Source: Rhynchosporium graminicola | Lineage: Eukaryota; Ascomycota; Leotiomycetes; Helotiales; Ploettnerulaceae | Length of the DNA stretch: 64,000 nt | Direction: 5' to 3' | Assembly (NCBI GenBank): GCA_900074885.1 | Contig: FJUW01000060.1 | Location: forward strand, 331,206-395,205 | Shown here: positions 36,554 to 46,854 of the stretch, one piece after another | Numbering within the stretch: position 1 is the first letter of the stretch | How the letters are laid out: each line of letters begins with the position of its first letter | Notes under the pieces: model-generated | What the model was told of the DNA's origin: nothing | Database searches by the model: none | What the model saw: only the letters and a program-made list of their open reading frames with translations | Program-made: the position numbers and the translations under genes

Positions 36554-39500
36554 ATGTCTTCCTTTAAGGGAGATAAGCTAGTAGGCCGCTCTAACTATAT
36601 AGAGTGGCTTAATACGGCTAGCCTCTATTTAGAGGTAAACAGCTATATGTCTTATATTAATAGTACTAAGACTAAGCCTAGCCGAGCTCTATACTTCAAG
36701 TCAGAAGAACGTATTAACGCGAAAGGCGAAAAGAGAATAGATTATACTTCTTACTCTCCTGAGCTAGCGATTAAATACTATAAGAGACTAGCTGATTTTG
36801 AGCGTGTAAATAAGAAGGCTTTAGGCGCTATTAAGTCGATTATATCACTTGAAAACCTCGATAGATTCATGGATAAGACTAGCGCAAAAGACCTATAGGA
36901 AGCTATTATAGCTACCTATAGTTCTACTAGCTTAGAGGAGATTAGTAGGTATATAAATCATATTATCGATAATACTTACTCCTCTTATAAGAATATAGAC
37001 AAGTATACTAGCGTAATTCAAGCTAGTTCAGTCTACCTAAAGCAGCTCAAGTGTGAGATTCTAAAGCTTATACTAGCTAGCCTTATATTTAAAGGTTTAC
37101 CTAGTTCTTTTGATTCTTTTGCTTCTAGAAAGTACGAAGAGATCTCTAATAACCTCTCTTCTATTGATATAGAAGGTTTAATAAGAGATCTTATATCAGA
37201 AGAGGCTAGAATAAATAATTCTACCGATTTATAAGCTAATAAGGCTTTTAAGGGGAAGAATTCGAAAAGCAGTAAGAAGTATAGTCACTATAATAAAATA
37301 AACTATATAGAGGCAAATTGCTATATAAAGCACCCTGAGCTTATACCTAATAAATCGACTAAGAAGAAGTCGAAAGGTAAAGGCGCTAAAGAATTAAAAG
37401 AGGAGTCTACTAAGGCCCTTATGAGTTCTTTCAGTAGTACTAGCAATAGTAGTAATTATAGTAGTATAGCAGATTAAGCTTACGCTACTATATATAACTA
37501 TAGAATAGTACTCGATTCTGGCGCTTCTGAGTATTATACACCGAATAAGAGCTAGTTATTAGACTATAAACCCGTATCTAAGAAGTCTATTACTATCGCT
37601 AATAGTAATATTTTGCCTATAATAAGTAGAGGAGATATCCCTATAATCACTAGGGAAAGCGATAGAGTACTTATTAAAAACGTAAATTACGTACCTAGCC
37701 TTAAAACTACTCTCCTAAGCTCTAAGGAACTGACTAATAAAGATTAGAAAGTTACCTTTAATAAAAAGGGTATAAATTTATCTAATAGCTCTATTAATAT
37801 AGAAGCTAGATAGTATTATAATACGTACTACTTAGAAGTAGACGTAAATCATGAGCTGCTCGAGCCTGTGTCTTTTAAGGTAGACTCTAATAAAAGTAGA
37901 AAATTAGAACTATATAATAAGCGTCTATTAAATACTAATAAGGAGTTTATCTATAAGACTATAGAAGGATCTAAAGGATTAAAAATCAAAAAGGGGTTAG
38001 ATTTATCTAACTATTCTGCTTATAATAGCGGTAAAATACACGCTATAAGTAGTACTAAGACTATATCGGATACCCCTCCGCTTACTGTCTTTGATATAGA
38101 TATAGCAGGCCCTTTTAAGATTAAAGGTCTAAAGGGAGAAAGATTCTTCTTAACTATTACCTGTAGAGGCTCTAGAGCTATTTGGGTATACGCTCTAAAA
38201 CATAAGGCTAATGCGTACGATACCTTGATCGAGTAGTATAATATGATAACTACTTAATTTAAGTAAGGTATATTAAAAATCGTCGCTAAAATTAGAGCCT
38301 TTAAGCTAGATAACGCTAGGGAGTTTAAATCTAATAAATAGACTATCTTTTATAAAGATAAAGGTATTATTTGTGAATATACTAGTCCTTACTCTCCTAA
38401 GTAAAACGGTATAGCAGAGCGTTTAAATCGATATCTTATAGAAAGGCTTATAGCTATCTATACAGATAAGAATATACCCTTATTCCTTTAGCCTCAAATA
38501 ATCTAAGGAATAGCTTATATAAAGAATCGCTCTTATAATTCGGTTATTAAAAAGAGTCCCTTTGAAGTTCTCTTTAGTAAAAAGCCTACTCTTAATTATA
38601 TTAGAGTATTAAGCTCTCTTACTTACGTTCTTATTAATAAAAGGACTAATAAGTTTGAAGATAAATCCGATAGAGGTATACTCGTAGGGTATAAGTCCGT
38701 AAATAACTTCTTAGTATATATACTTGAGAAGAGAGCTATTATAAGCTCTAAAAACGTCCTAATTAAGGAATATTTAACTTTTAAGGACGAAGTAATCTCT
38801 AAGGAAGAATTAGAATCCTTTAATAAGACACTTAACGATTACGAGACCTCTAACTATTCAAATCGCGTGATTTCTTCACCTATAAATACTCCTAAATCAG
38901 ACTTATCTAAGGTTGAAAACTCGGAGAAAATCGATAGTAAAACAGCTAATAATTTATTAAATAAAGAAAGAGTTATAAAAGATATAGAACTTGATCTCTT
39001 TAACGATATAGCCGAAGAAATACCTATAGTAGAAATACCTAAATAAGGTATAAAACGTAGAAGGGACTACTCTAATTAGGTACTTAACGTTACTACTAGA
39101 AGTCACGCTAAAGACCCTAATATAACATTAGCTATTCAGAATAATAAGCGATTAATTCAAGAGCAGAAAGAGGCTTATAGCGTATATAAAAACGTTATTA
39201 ACTTAGCTTGCTAAGCTTTTATTAGCTCTAAATCAGACGAAGAAATTAGGCTATCACCTGATCCGGAAAAAATCCTTCTTAAAAAGGATCCGGAAGTAGT
39301 TATCTACGAGCCTAAGAGCTACAAAGAAGCTATAAATAGTCCTTATAAAGATTATTAGCTAAAAGCTATGAATAAAGAAATTGCCTCTCTTGAAAATTAT
39401 AATACATGGAAAGTAGTCGATAGTAATACTAAGACTATAAAACTACTAAAAACTCGCTAGGTCTATAAGATCAAAGAACTAGAGAGCGAGTACTATGAAT

Positions 39501-40846
39501 TCAAAGCTAGATTCGTAGCTAAAGGGTTTAAGCAATTATACGGTATAAACTACCTAGATATATATGCTAGTATAGTAAAGCAAATAGCTTAGCGTCTTAT
39601 ATTTGCCTTAGCAGTACTCTATAAGTAGTATATATATAAGATCGATATAATCTCCGCTTTTACATAAAGTAATATAGATATTAATACCTTATATATTTAC
39701 CCCCCGGAAGGCGTAGATTATTACGCTAATAAACTCCTCCTACTCTGGAAAGCGTTATATAGTCTTAAGTAATTAGCTAGACTATAGTTTATTACGCTAA
39801 AGGAGGTATTAGTTAATAAATTCGGATTTAAGTTAATCTTATCTGAAAATTGCATATAAATTAATAAAGAGCTTAAGATTATAATCTGTATATACGTGGA
39901 TAATCTAGCTCTAATTAGCCCTGATATAAGTACTATTAAGTCCTTGATTAAAGAATTAAAACACTTCTTTAAACTTAAGGACTTAGGGCTAATAAAAGAT
40001 TATTTAGGTATTGAAATTAACTATAATAGAGATCAGGGCTATATGAAGCTCTATTAAGCTAGCTATATAGAGAAGCTACTAGCTCGGTTTAACTTATCAG
40101 ATTATAAACCGAAGAATACGCCTATAGATTCAAAAGTTAAATTAGAACCTAATCCTAATAAGGCTACTAAGGAAGATATATTATAGTTTCAGCAAGTAAT
40201 AGGCTGCTTACTATTCCTTACGCTAGCTACTAGGCCTGATATAAGCTACGCTGTGATCAAATTAGCTAGGTTCTCTAGTAACCCTAGCGATACGCATATC
40301 TTAGCTGTAAAGAACGTACTTAGATACCTTAAAGGTTCTATTAAGCTAGGCTTAGTTTATATTAATAGCTCTAGTAAATACGTTAGCGGATACTGCGATT
40401 CTGACTATACCGGAGATATTAGTACAGCTAAGTCCACTAGCGGCTATTCCTTCTATATAGGAAGCTGCTTATTCTCTTGGAAGTCGAAGTTATAATCGAT
40501 TATAGCTCAGTCTACTACAGAAGCTGAATATATAGCTATTAATTCGGCAGTTAAAGAATCGGTCTATATAAGATAACTTCTTACCGAATTAGGCTATTAC
40601 TTCCAAGAGAGGTTCCCGGTGTTTACTAATAATAATAGCGCTTTATTACTCTCTAAAAACCCGTAATTCCATGAGAGAACTAAGCATATAGCCGTAAAGT
40701 ACCACTTTGTAAGGGACCTAATTAATCAAGGTACTATAGATTTAATCTATATTAGTACTTTGAAGCAAAAGGCAGACGGGTTTACTAAAGCCCTAGATAA
40801 GCCTAAATTTAAGGAGTTTATAAAACACATTGAACTAGCTTATTAG
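36554..40846 (+). pseudogene. Copia-E Gag-Pol polyprotein, broken by about 30 stops
   Basis: ATG at 36,554 (MSSFKGDKLVGRSNYIEWL) opens gag. The order is gag (to about 37,480), protease LDSGASEYY (about 37,510), integrase FDIDIAGPF (38,092), LDNAREF and SPYSPK*NGIAERLNR (about 38,385-38,430), the RT block TR*VYKIKE (about 39,450), FKARFVAKGF, active site IYVDNLAL (about 39,890), and RNase H GYCDSDYTGD (40,385), STTEAEYIA and KADGFTKAL. It ends at TAG 40,844-40,846. Stops sit where Gln or Trp is conserved (SPKQNG, TRWVY), the RIP signature. The RT motif YVDN has lost the second Asp by G to A. Family-typical length, about 1,430 codons. Confidence 0.9.
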
Positions 40847-41028
40847 AGCTAGTGATTCAGATTATTATAAGAGAATTAGGTTTATTCAACCTAGGAGAGT
40901 AGCTACGAGGTAGCATTTCTATTCCTTATTATATTTCTTTTGTAATAACTTAAGGGTAGTAGATTAGTGATTTACCCTATATATAGTTCTGTTTTAAAAC
41001 TGACTATAAGGCTCTGATTAAGGGGGCG

Positions 41029-41497
41029 TGTTAGATTTGTAACCAGTACCTTAGTCAGTTTTGCCTACATCGGCATACATACCCTATACCTTATTAGTAT
41101 ATAGTCTTAGTACCTAGTTCAGTACCTTGCCCATGTACCTTGTTATACCTGGCACCTACACCCTATACCTTATTAATAGCCTATACTCTGCATACTCTAT
41201 TAGAGTTACTATAAAGGTTCTCGGTAGAGTTCTACTACTCTCTAGTACGTATATCGTACTTCTAGAGGTTTCTACTGACGTACTACTAACATAGTATAAT
41301 TCTACGGTATACGTGTCTTCTTCTATAGAGTTCTGTATTACGTAGTATAGAATATTCTAGAGAGCTCATATAGCTATATAAGTAGCTAGAATCTCTCCTG
41401 TAGTTAGCTCTCTTCAAGTAAGCAAAGCAAGTCAAATTGATCACTTATTATTCTGTTATTCTGACCTTTTGGCCGATTTCCACCCTCAATTTCCATA
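41029..41497 (+). repeat. 3' LTR of Copia-E
   Basis: 469 bp, same length and no gaps against the 5' LTR. CTATA follows. Confidence 0.92.
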
Positions 41498-42549
41498 CTA
41501 TATTCTTATGATATCTTTTATTATCCGGGCGGCCTCTTTTTATAAACGTTAGAGCTATTATAGTATCCCTATTAGCGTTTACTCTAAGTATTAAGAAAGA
41601 ACCCGCTATACGTAAGCTAATTATTACGTTTAATCCGGAGTCCTTATTCCTCTCCCTTTACCTCTTATTAGCTAATTTGAATTAGTCTATCTCCTCGAGG
41701 TTTATAATAATACGTTCTATCTCCCTTAAGAACTAGTAGTAGTCTACTATCTTAACTATAGATACTATATATATTCCGATAGAGTTTAAGAAAGTATTCT
41801 TTAAGTAACTAATTTTTATATTATCCTCTTAGCTTTTCCTACTTATATTAAATAGAAGTCCGTCGAATTCTAGCTAATATTCGTGCTAAGGTTATCCTAT
41901 AGAATACTTAAGATTAGATAGTTATTCTAGCGCTTTAGCTTATTTATTACTATCTACGAAGACCTCCTCGAGTCGCGCGAAGAAATACTTAGGAGCTTTA
42001 CCTTTTATCGCGTCTCCTTTCTCCTAAAAATACCGTATTCGAATTCGTTCTCGAGAGGGAAGAGTATTATAAATAATATCTTAGTAATAATCGGCAGATA
42101 GTATTAGTTTAGACGCGGAGCGAACTTAGTAAGAGCTCCTAATCCTAAGTAAGTAGTCTCGGAAGGTATTCGCTTTACTATCCTAGGATAGCGGCTTCTA
42201 GCTTATAGAAGCTAACTCTTCTTTATTAGGGTTCGAGCGAGGTATTAATATAATTAACTCGATTAGAGATTTTATTAGTAAGTTAGTCGTATATCCTTAC
42301 TACTATCGTTCGGGCTCTTATTAGCTCTATCGCTAACGTTTCTCTACTTCTTATTAAGCGGACCGCGCTAAGGCTAGCTCGGTCTCTATTAGTTATTAGT
42401 ACTAGTATATCTCGTTTATAGCTTATACTAGTTCCGCTTAAGTTATTATATATTCCGCTTACGAGTTAGCGTTTAGCGCTAGTGTTATAGCGCCCTTTAG
42501 CGTAAACTAGTCAGGAGTGTTTAACTCTATTTATTTTAATCGAACTTAA
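41498..42549 (-). pseudogene. Gypsy-C gag remnant
   Basis: The minus strand reads a Gag-like chain: YFFARLEEVFVDSNK, ALERLSNLKYSIG-like, LEFDGLLFNI, YLKNTFLNSIGIYIVSIV, and AGSFLILRVNANRDTI toward 41,560. Copia-E split it from the RT at 35,338. The part next to the 5' LTR is untranslated leader. Confidence 0.65.
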
Positions 42550-42733
42550 TATTATAGGTAAATAATATATATACGAGGGTTTATAGTAGTATTTAATAAG
42601 TTCGATAAGGAGGGAGTAAGAATCTAACCGGAAGCCGTAAGAAAAGGTGCGTAGTGCTAAGGCTTAACCGAGCCTTAGTCAGCGAGTCGTGCTAGTAATA
42701 CCAGCACCATAACCCAAGGGCTTAACCCTTATA
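42550..42733 (-). repeat. 5' LTR of Gypsy-C
   Basis: 184 bp. Start TATTATAGGTAAATAA (RIP form of TGTCACGGGTGAATAA), end CCCTTATA, then CTACT. Confidence 0.85.
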
Positions 42734-43008
42734 CTACTTAGCTTTTATTATTTATACGACTTCCTCTGAAGTCTGCGAGTTATTCGGTTTTAGTTATAAG
42801 GAGTAGTTTTTCTTATTATCCTCGACTTATTATTCGGTTAGTAGAAGCTTTCTTTCGTATAGCGCTCTAGTTATTATTAGTACTCTTACTTAGCTCTTTA
42901 GTCTTTTCTTACTTTAACTAGAATACTCTTATCTTTCTTATTAAGGCTTAAATCGAACGCTTTACTTTCGTCGATTCGAAGTTATGTCCTGCCGGAGCTT
43001 ATAACCTA
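42734..43008 (-). pseudogene. Copia-B leader and gag start
   Basis: Homologous to Copia-D 33,100-33,531. It includes the CTACT duplication created by Gypsy-C. It decodes only to broken gag/leader sequence. Confidence 0.6.
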
Positions 43009-43231
43009 TTAAAAGATATATCTCTAATCTCGTATACTTATAAGGATAAGGGTAATATTCACAGAGGAATTAGACGCTAGTAAATTTGACTATTTACTTC
43101 TATTATCTGCTTACTTATTTACTTCTAATCTATAGGAAGAGCTATTCTTATAAAGGGGCCATGTACCCTTATAGTACTAATCCCCTATTAGAAATCACGT
43201 GATTCTACGCTGAACCCTTCATATTCTAACA
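43009..43231 (-). repeat. 5' LTR of Copia-B
   Basis: 223 bp, TTAAAAGATATATCTC to TTCATATTCTAACA, followed by ATATA. It matches 8,199-8,421. Confidence 0.85.
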
Positions 43232-43775
43232 ATATATAAAATAGCTTAGAAAGCTATAGTAGAGAGCTATAAGAGCAGATCTTCGATATATAAACGGATA
43301 TTATATAAGATATTGAAGGAGACTGGAAATCCTTCTAAGGGTAGCTAGCTAGGTACTATAGAGGCCTTATCTCCTCAGCTACTAATAAGCAGAAATCTAC
43401 TATGCTTTCTAGCCTAGAAGCAGAGCTTATAGCTGCGTCTGATAGCTATAGAGAGGCGGCCTAGTTAATAAAGCTATAGAAAGATCTAGGGATTATAATA
43501 CTATAGTTACTTATCTTATACCTTAATAATAAGAGTGCGGAAAGCCTTACTAAGAAGCGGAAATTCCTTCCTAAGGCTAAACACGTCGATATACGCTACT
43601 TCTTTATCCGGGAATAGGTTTTAAGTAGTAAATTAGTAGTAAAACACGTCCCAGGAAAGGATAATATAGCAGACTGCCTTACTAAGGCTCTAGATTCGAC
43701 TGATTTAGAGCGCTATAAGGGCTATATGGGCTTATCGTATAGAGAAGTTATACGAAAGGGTCGAAAAGGTCAATA
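43232..43775 (+). pseudogene. Copia-A pol, segment 3 (RNase H)
   Basis: Copia-A resumes after Copia-B. It reads SSATNKQKSTMLSSLEAELI (about 43,371-43,430), AASDSYREAA, AKHVDIRYFFIRE (about 43,578-43,616) and VKHVPGKDNIADCLTKALD (about 43,638-43,694), the copia RNase H and its usual ADxLTK end, and stops near 43,775. Only a few stops interrupt it. Confidence 0.85.
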
Positions 43776-44163
43776 ATTAGTCGATATCTTAGCGTAGGTT
43801 ACATGATCTTATAGTATAGATTAAGGCCATTATACTAGTAGTTTATAGTACTCTTATACTATAACGCAAGCGAGAAGGCTGCGGAGTAGCTGAACTCCTT
43901 GGAAAGGAGACGTAGGCGCTATATAGGCTATATGGGCATATATTATAGGAGTTAAAGACGCCGCAGTATTATATTAGAAGCAGTATTAGAATTAGCAGTA
44001 CTAAAATTAGTACTATACAGGTGTCGGAAAAGGGGTATATTAGAAATTGGTATGGATATAGCTGTACTTAGAACTACTATTACTTAGCGTACACTGTATA
44101 CTTAGCATACCATACCAAGTGCAGAGTTTTCTGGCCACCTGTCTAGTACTAAGCATCATCAAT
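43776..44163. other. Copia-A 3' tail or LTR and flank, no gene
   Basis: Non-coding sequence after the RNase H stop. The end of Copia-A must lie here or just beyond, but no second LTR copy exists in the window to fix it. The text GACGCCGCAGTATTATATT (about 43,957) onward could be LTR. CA/TG density rises toward the right, where the gene island begins. Confidence 0.4.
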
Positions 44164-44169
44164 AATTCT

Positions 44170-44217
44170 AGGCTACAGCTAAATCGCAGTGCGGGAATAG
44201 CTAAATCGCAGTGCGCT
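44170..44217 (+). repeat. Left terminal inverted repeat with doubled 17-mer
   Basis: It starts AGGCTACAGCT and ends GTGCGCT. The AGCTAAATCGCAGTGCG word occurs twice. Confidence 0.8.
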
Positions 44218-45075
44218 ACTAACCGAGCCGAAAATGCAGTGTGCACTTATTACTACTAAGATTTATATATATAGTTATATATAGTGTATTAATTATACTA
44301 ATTTATCTAAATCTTCTTCAAACTCCGTATCCTAGGTATATACCTCTATCCCCCTAATCATATCTCTCTGAATCAATAATTCACTAGCTATAGTAGCATC
44401 TACTATACTATCTGAATAATAGATAGATATTATGCTATGTAAATACCCTCTCTCCCTCTGTGTACTAGGTTCATAGCTATCTAGGTGTCTATCCTTAAGC
44501 CTTTATATCGCTATACTAGTCGATAATACGCTATTTTGTACTATAAAACGCTAGCCAAGTGATACAGGGGCAGAGCTTAAGGGTAGTTCAAAGAATAAGG
44601 GGTCTCGGCGAGTATTTGAAGGTGCTACTCTACTTCCTCCAAGTGCACCCTTTAGTCTACCTTTACCTTTGACCTTCAATGGATTCAAGAGAGGGAGAGG
44701 TACTAGGGGAGCAGAGTATACTGAATCAGGCCTATTGTAGTACTAGTAGTAATAAATATCACTCAGAAGGATACTGCTACCTTCTTATTATCGTTTCCAG
44801 AGGGTATAAAAGCAAGGTAGACTAAAGGCTTGCTATATAGTATATATATAGCTATTTGCTAGGGGTCCTTTGGAGGGGAGCTTACTAGTAGTAGAAGTAA
44901 TAGTAATAGACTAGCAAAGTAGAGTCTCTGAATAGCTTCAATTTTGAGTCATAGTAATAGGGGTAACTAAATTACTTTGAAATTTTTATTCTGCATAACT
45001 GGCCTATGCCCTCTAGTACAAATTTGTATAGGGGGGCGTGTCCTCTAGATGCACACGCCAAGTCACTAGAATATT

Positions 45076-45123
45076 AGCGCACTGCGATTTAGCTATTCCC
45101 GCACTGCGATTTAGCTGTGGCCT
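45076..45123 (-). repeat. Right terminal inverted repeat with doubled 17-mer
   Basis: Reverse complement of the left end with one mismatch (AGGCCACAGCT). Confidence 0.8.
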
Positions 45124-45129
45124 AATTCT

Positions 45130-45675
45130 ATCAATATTTACCGCTAATTACCATGGTATCAAACTCTACGTACCTAGGTAAGCACACATCAAGATCATCC
45201 GCAGCACATGCACGCACATGCACGTGTGCAGCATCGCATCTGCCTGCCTGGCCTGGCCTTTAAAGTCTAGATGCACTCTCGGCATTGCACCTGCACCTCA
45301 CGAATCATCTTGGCATAGGAGGGATTGCTACACTAGATTGAGCACACATATGGGCCAAGATGACCGGTCACCTTATCAGATGAAACAGATTACAAGATCT
45401 AATCCGCCTTTGCCGCGGCATGCCTATGATAACTTGTACAGAGGTACTTGCAGTATAATCGTATCACATCTTCATTCATTATAGGTATTTTGGCAATTGG
45501 AATAAGTCAAGTGAGTATCAACCCAACTACAGGACTTTCCAAGGCCCTGATTTTTATATTACCCTCCACACCCTTTCCGTTTCCTTTTCCTTGATCTCGC
45601 TCAAACTCCGGTCCATCCCATCCATTCCTGGTTACAACACCCACAGGCTTCCTTGCCTGTAGTGCTTTATAAATA

Positions 45676-45719
<44 letters not shown>

Positions 45720-46854
45720 TAGCGTTCCATTCAATATACCGTATCCAGCCTCCTGCATACCCAACCCAGTTCAGAGTGCAGAGACCAGAGTCCAGAAGCC
45801 AGGATTCATGCCTCACCAGGAAAAAAAACAAAAAAACATATAAAACCTCGCGCGCCACAATCCACTCACTAGGTACTGGACATGGTAGGCGACCGACCAG
45901 TCACAAGAGCCGCATTTCAAACCATCCAAGTGCAGCTGACTGATTTACCTCCGGAATATACCCATTTCCCAAATAGCAAGAGGTCTGGCTGGCTGCATGC
46001 AAGGTTCCTTAGCCCTCTCTCCTCCCGTGGGTGGGTTGGAGCCTGTTGTCAAGACATGACATCAACACCGTGATCACAGATTCCTTTCTGGGTCGGAAAC
46101 ATGAACTATCACGAGGTATCTCGCAAGCAGTTTGCCAAACAAATAAAAATCCTTCCTCACACTATCAATTGCTAATAGCACTCGTACACGTCAACTATCA
46201 ATTCTGTTCGAGTAACTGATAATGATATTCTTTCATATATATGTATATATATATATAATAAATCCTCATCTCTATCGAAACCCCCCAGAACATCCACACA
46301 CCATTCCATTCCATTCCATTCCCCGTCCCTCTCTCTCTCTCCCTCTCCAAACCCCAAGAAACAACACGCGAAACCATTCATTCATCCCCACATTTATCGC
46401 CTGTCCTTTCTACCTCCCCTCCCCTTCCCATCACCAAAAGAAAATAGAAAAAAACGAAAAAAAAAAAAAACCAAGTTCCTCGGAGTTTTTCCATCATCGA
46501 CAACGAAGCTGAGGAGGATGTGTTGTGGGTCGGGAGGATGGGTGGCTGAGATATGGACGGGACGGTTAATGCACAGACAGATCGTTTATCTGCATGAGCG
46601 AGAGGGATATCAATAGGCAGAAGTGAAGACGTGTTGGTCTGGGCATGCTCGGACTACGGTTTGTGGATGGTGCATAGCTGGGAGCACTTACTTGCTGTCT
46701 TGGTCATGAGAGATATGTGCAGACACACAGAAGAATGATGTATGTTTTCGCATTCCCGCCCAGCCGCCATTACACGTCGTCGTTGGTTCCAGTTCATCCT
46801 ACCCTTCCTAATGTTTACATTCCCTCACAGGCAGGCAGTTCCATACACAGACCA
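45130..46854. other. Intergenic region left of the receptor gene
   Basis: No convincing gene. It has balanced composition with many CA/TG, unlike the transposon nests. It contains a TA microsatellite, a (CCATT)n run at about 46,300-46,322, CT-rich tracts (46,325-46,350) and an A-rich run (46,441-46,471). Short frames on both strands lack domain features. The part next to 46,855 should hold the 3' UTR of the receptor gene. Confidence 0.6.
45672..45717. repeat. (TA)n microsatellite
   Basis: An almost pure TA run of about 46 bp with one G at 45,681. A shorter TA stretch lies at 46,235-46,260. Confidence 0.95.

Larger units (their letters stand above)
35339..41497 (+). mobile_element. Copia-E: least decayed copia element, inside Gypsy-C
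   Basis: 6,159 bp with 469-bp LTRs (35,339-35,807 and 41,029-41,497), a perfect CTATA duplication (35,334-35,338 and 41,498-41,502), and a polypurine tract AAGGGGGCG just before the right LTR. It runs in the opposite direction to its host Gypsy-C. The two LTRs differ at about 13 sites by my count, all C/T or G/A. It retains long frames (114, 122 and 80 codons), so it seems the most recent retroelement in this nest. Confidence 0.92.
13496..42733 (-). mobile_element. Gypsy-C: Ty3/gypsy element inside Copia-B
   Basis: LTRs of 184 bp at 13,496-13,679 and 42,550-42,733 are flanked by a perfect CTACT duplication (13,491-13,495 and 42,734-42,738). Its own sequence is 13,680-17,524, 33,768-35,338 and 41,498-42,549, about 6.4 kb. 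The rest is Copia-D and Copia-E. The minus-strand polypurine tract GGGAGGAGGGGAGTAA adjoins the left LTR, so transcription ran right to left. It sits in the gag region of Copia-B. Confidence 0.85.
8199..43231 (-). mobile_element. Copia-B: Ty1/copia element carrying all deeper insertions
   Basis: LTRs at 8,199-8,421 and 43,009-43,231 (223 bp each) are flanked by ATATA on both sides (8,194-8,198 and 43,232-43,236), and Copia-A sequence is continuous across the pair. The element's own sequence is 8,422-13,495 (pol and most of gag) and 42,734-43,008 (5' end and start of gag). The rest is Gypsy-C and its contents. Without them Copia-B is roughly 5.8 kb, a normal copia size. All coding parts are RIP-damaged. 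Confidence 0.85.
44170..45123. mobile_element. 954-bp inverted-repeat element at the nest/gene-island border
   Basis: The ends are 48-bp inverted repeats (44,170-44,217 and 45,076-45,123) with one mismatch. Each end holds the 17-mer AGCTAAATCGCAGTGCG twice, separated by GGAAT. The flanks give a candidate duplication AATTCT (44,164-44,169 and 45,124-45,129). The interior has no long frame. Its minus strand keeps a Lys/Gly/Arg-rich fragment (KGKGRLKGALGG, then SNTRRDPLFFELPL, about 44,570-44,690) that might be the end of a decayed transposase. The superfamily is not assigned, and a MITE or deletion derivative is likely. Confidence 0.7.

Noticed and set aside
36554..38236. The 114- and 122-codon plus-strand frames as host genes
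   Set aside because: They are gag and integrase pieces of Copia-E between LTRs, in one broken polyprotein.
44040..44246. 68-codon minus-strand frame
   Set aside because: It crosses the end of the inverted-repeat element and has no domain or conserved start context.
45507..46512. Frames with poly-(Tyr-Ile) or His/Pro-rich text
   Set aside because: They are translations of the TA microsatellite and CT-rich tracts.
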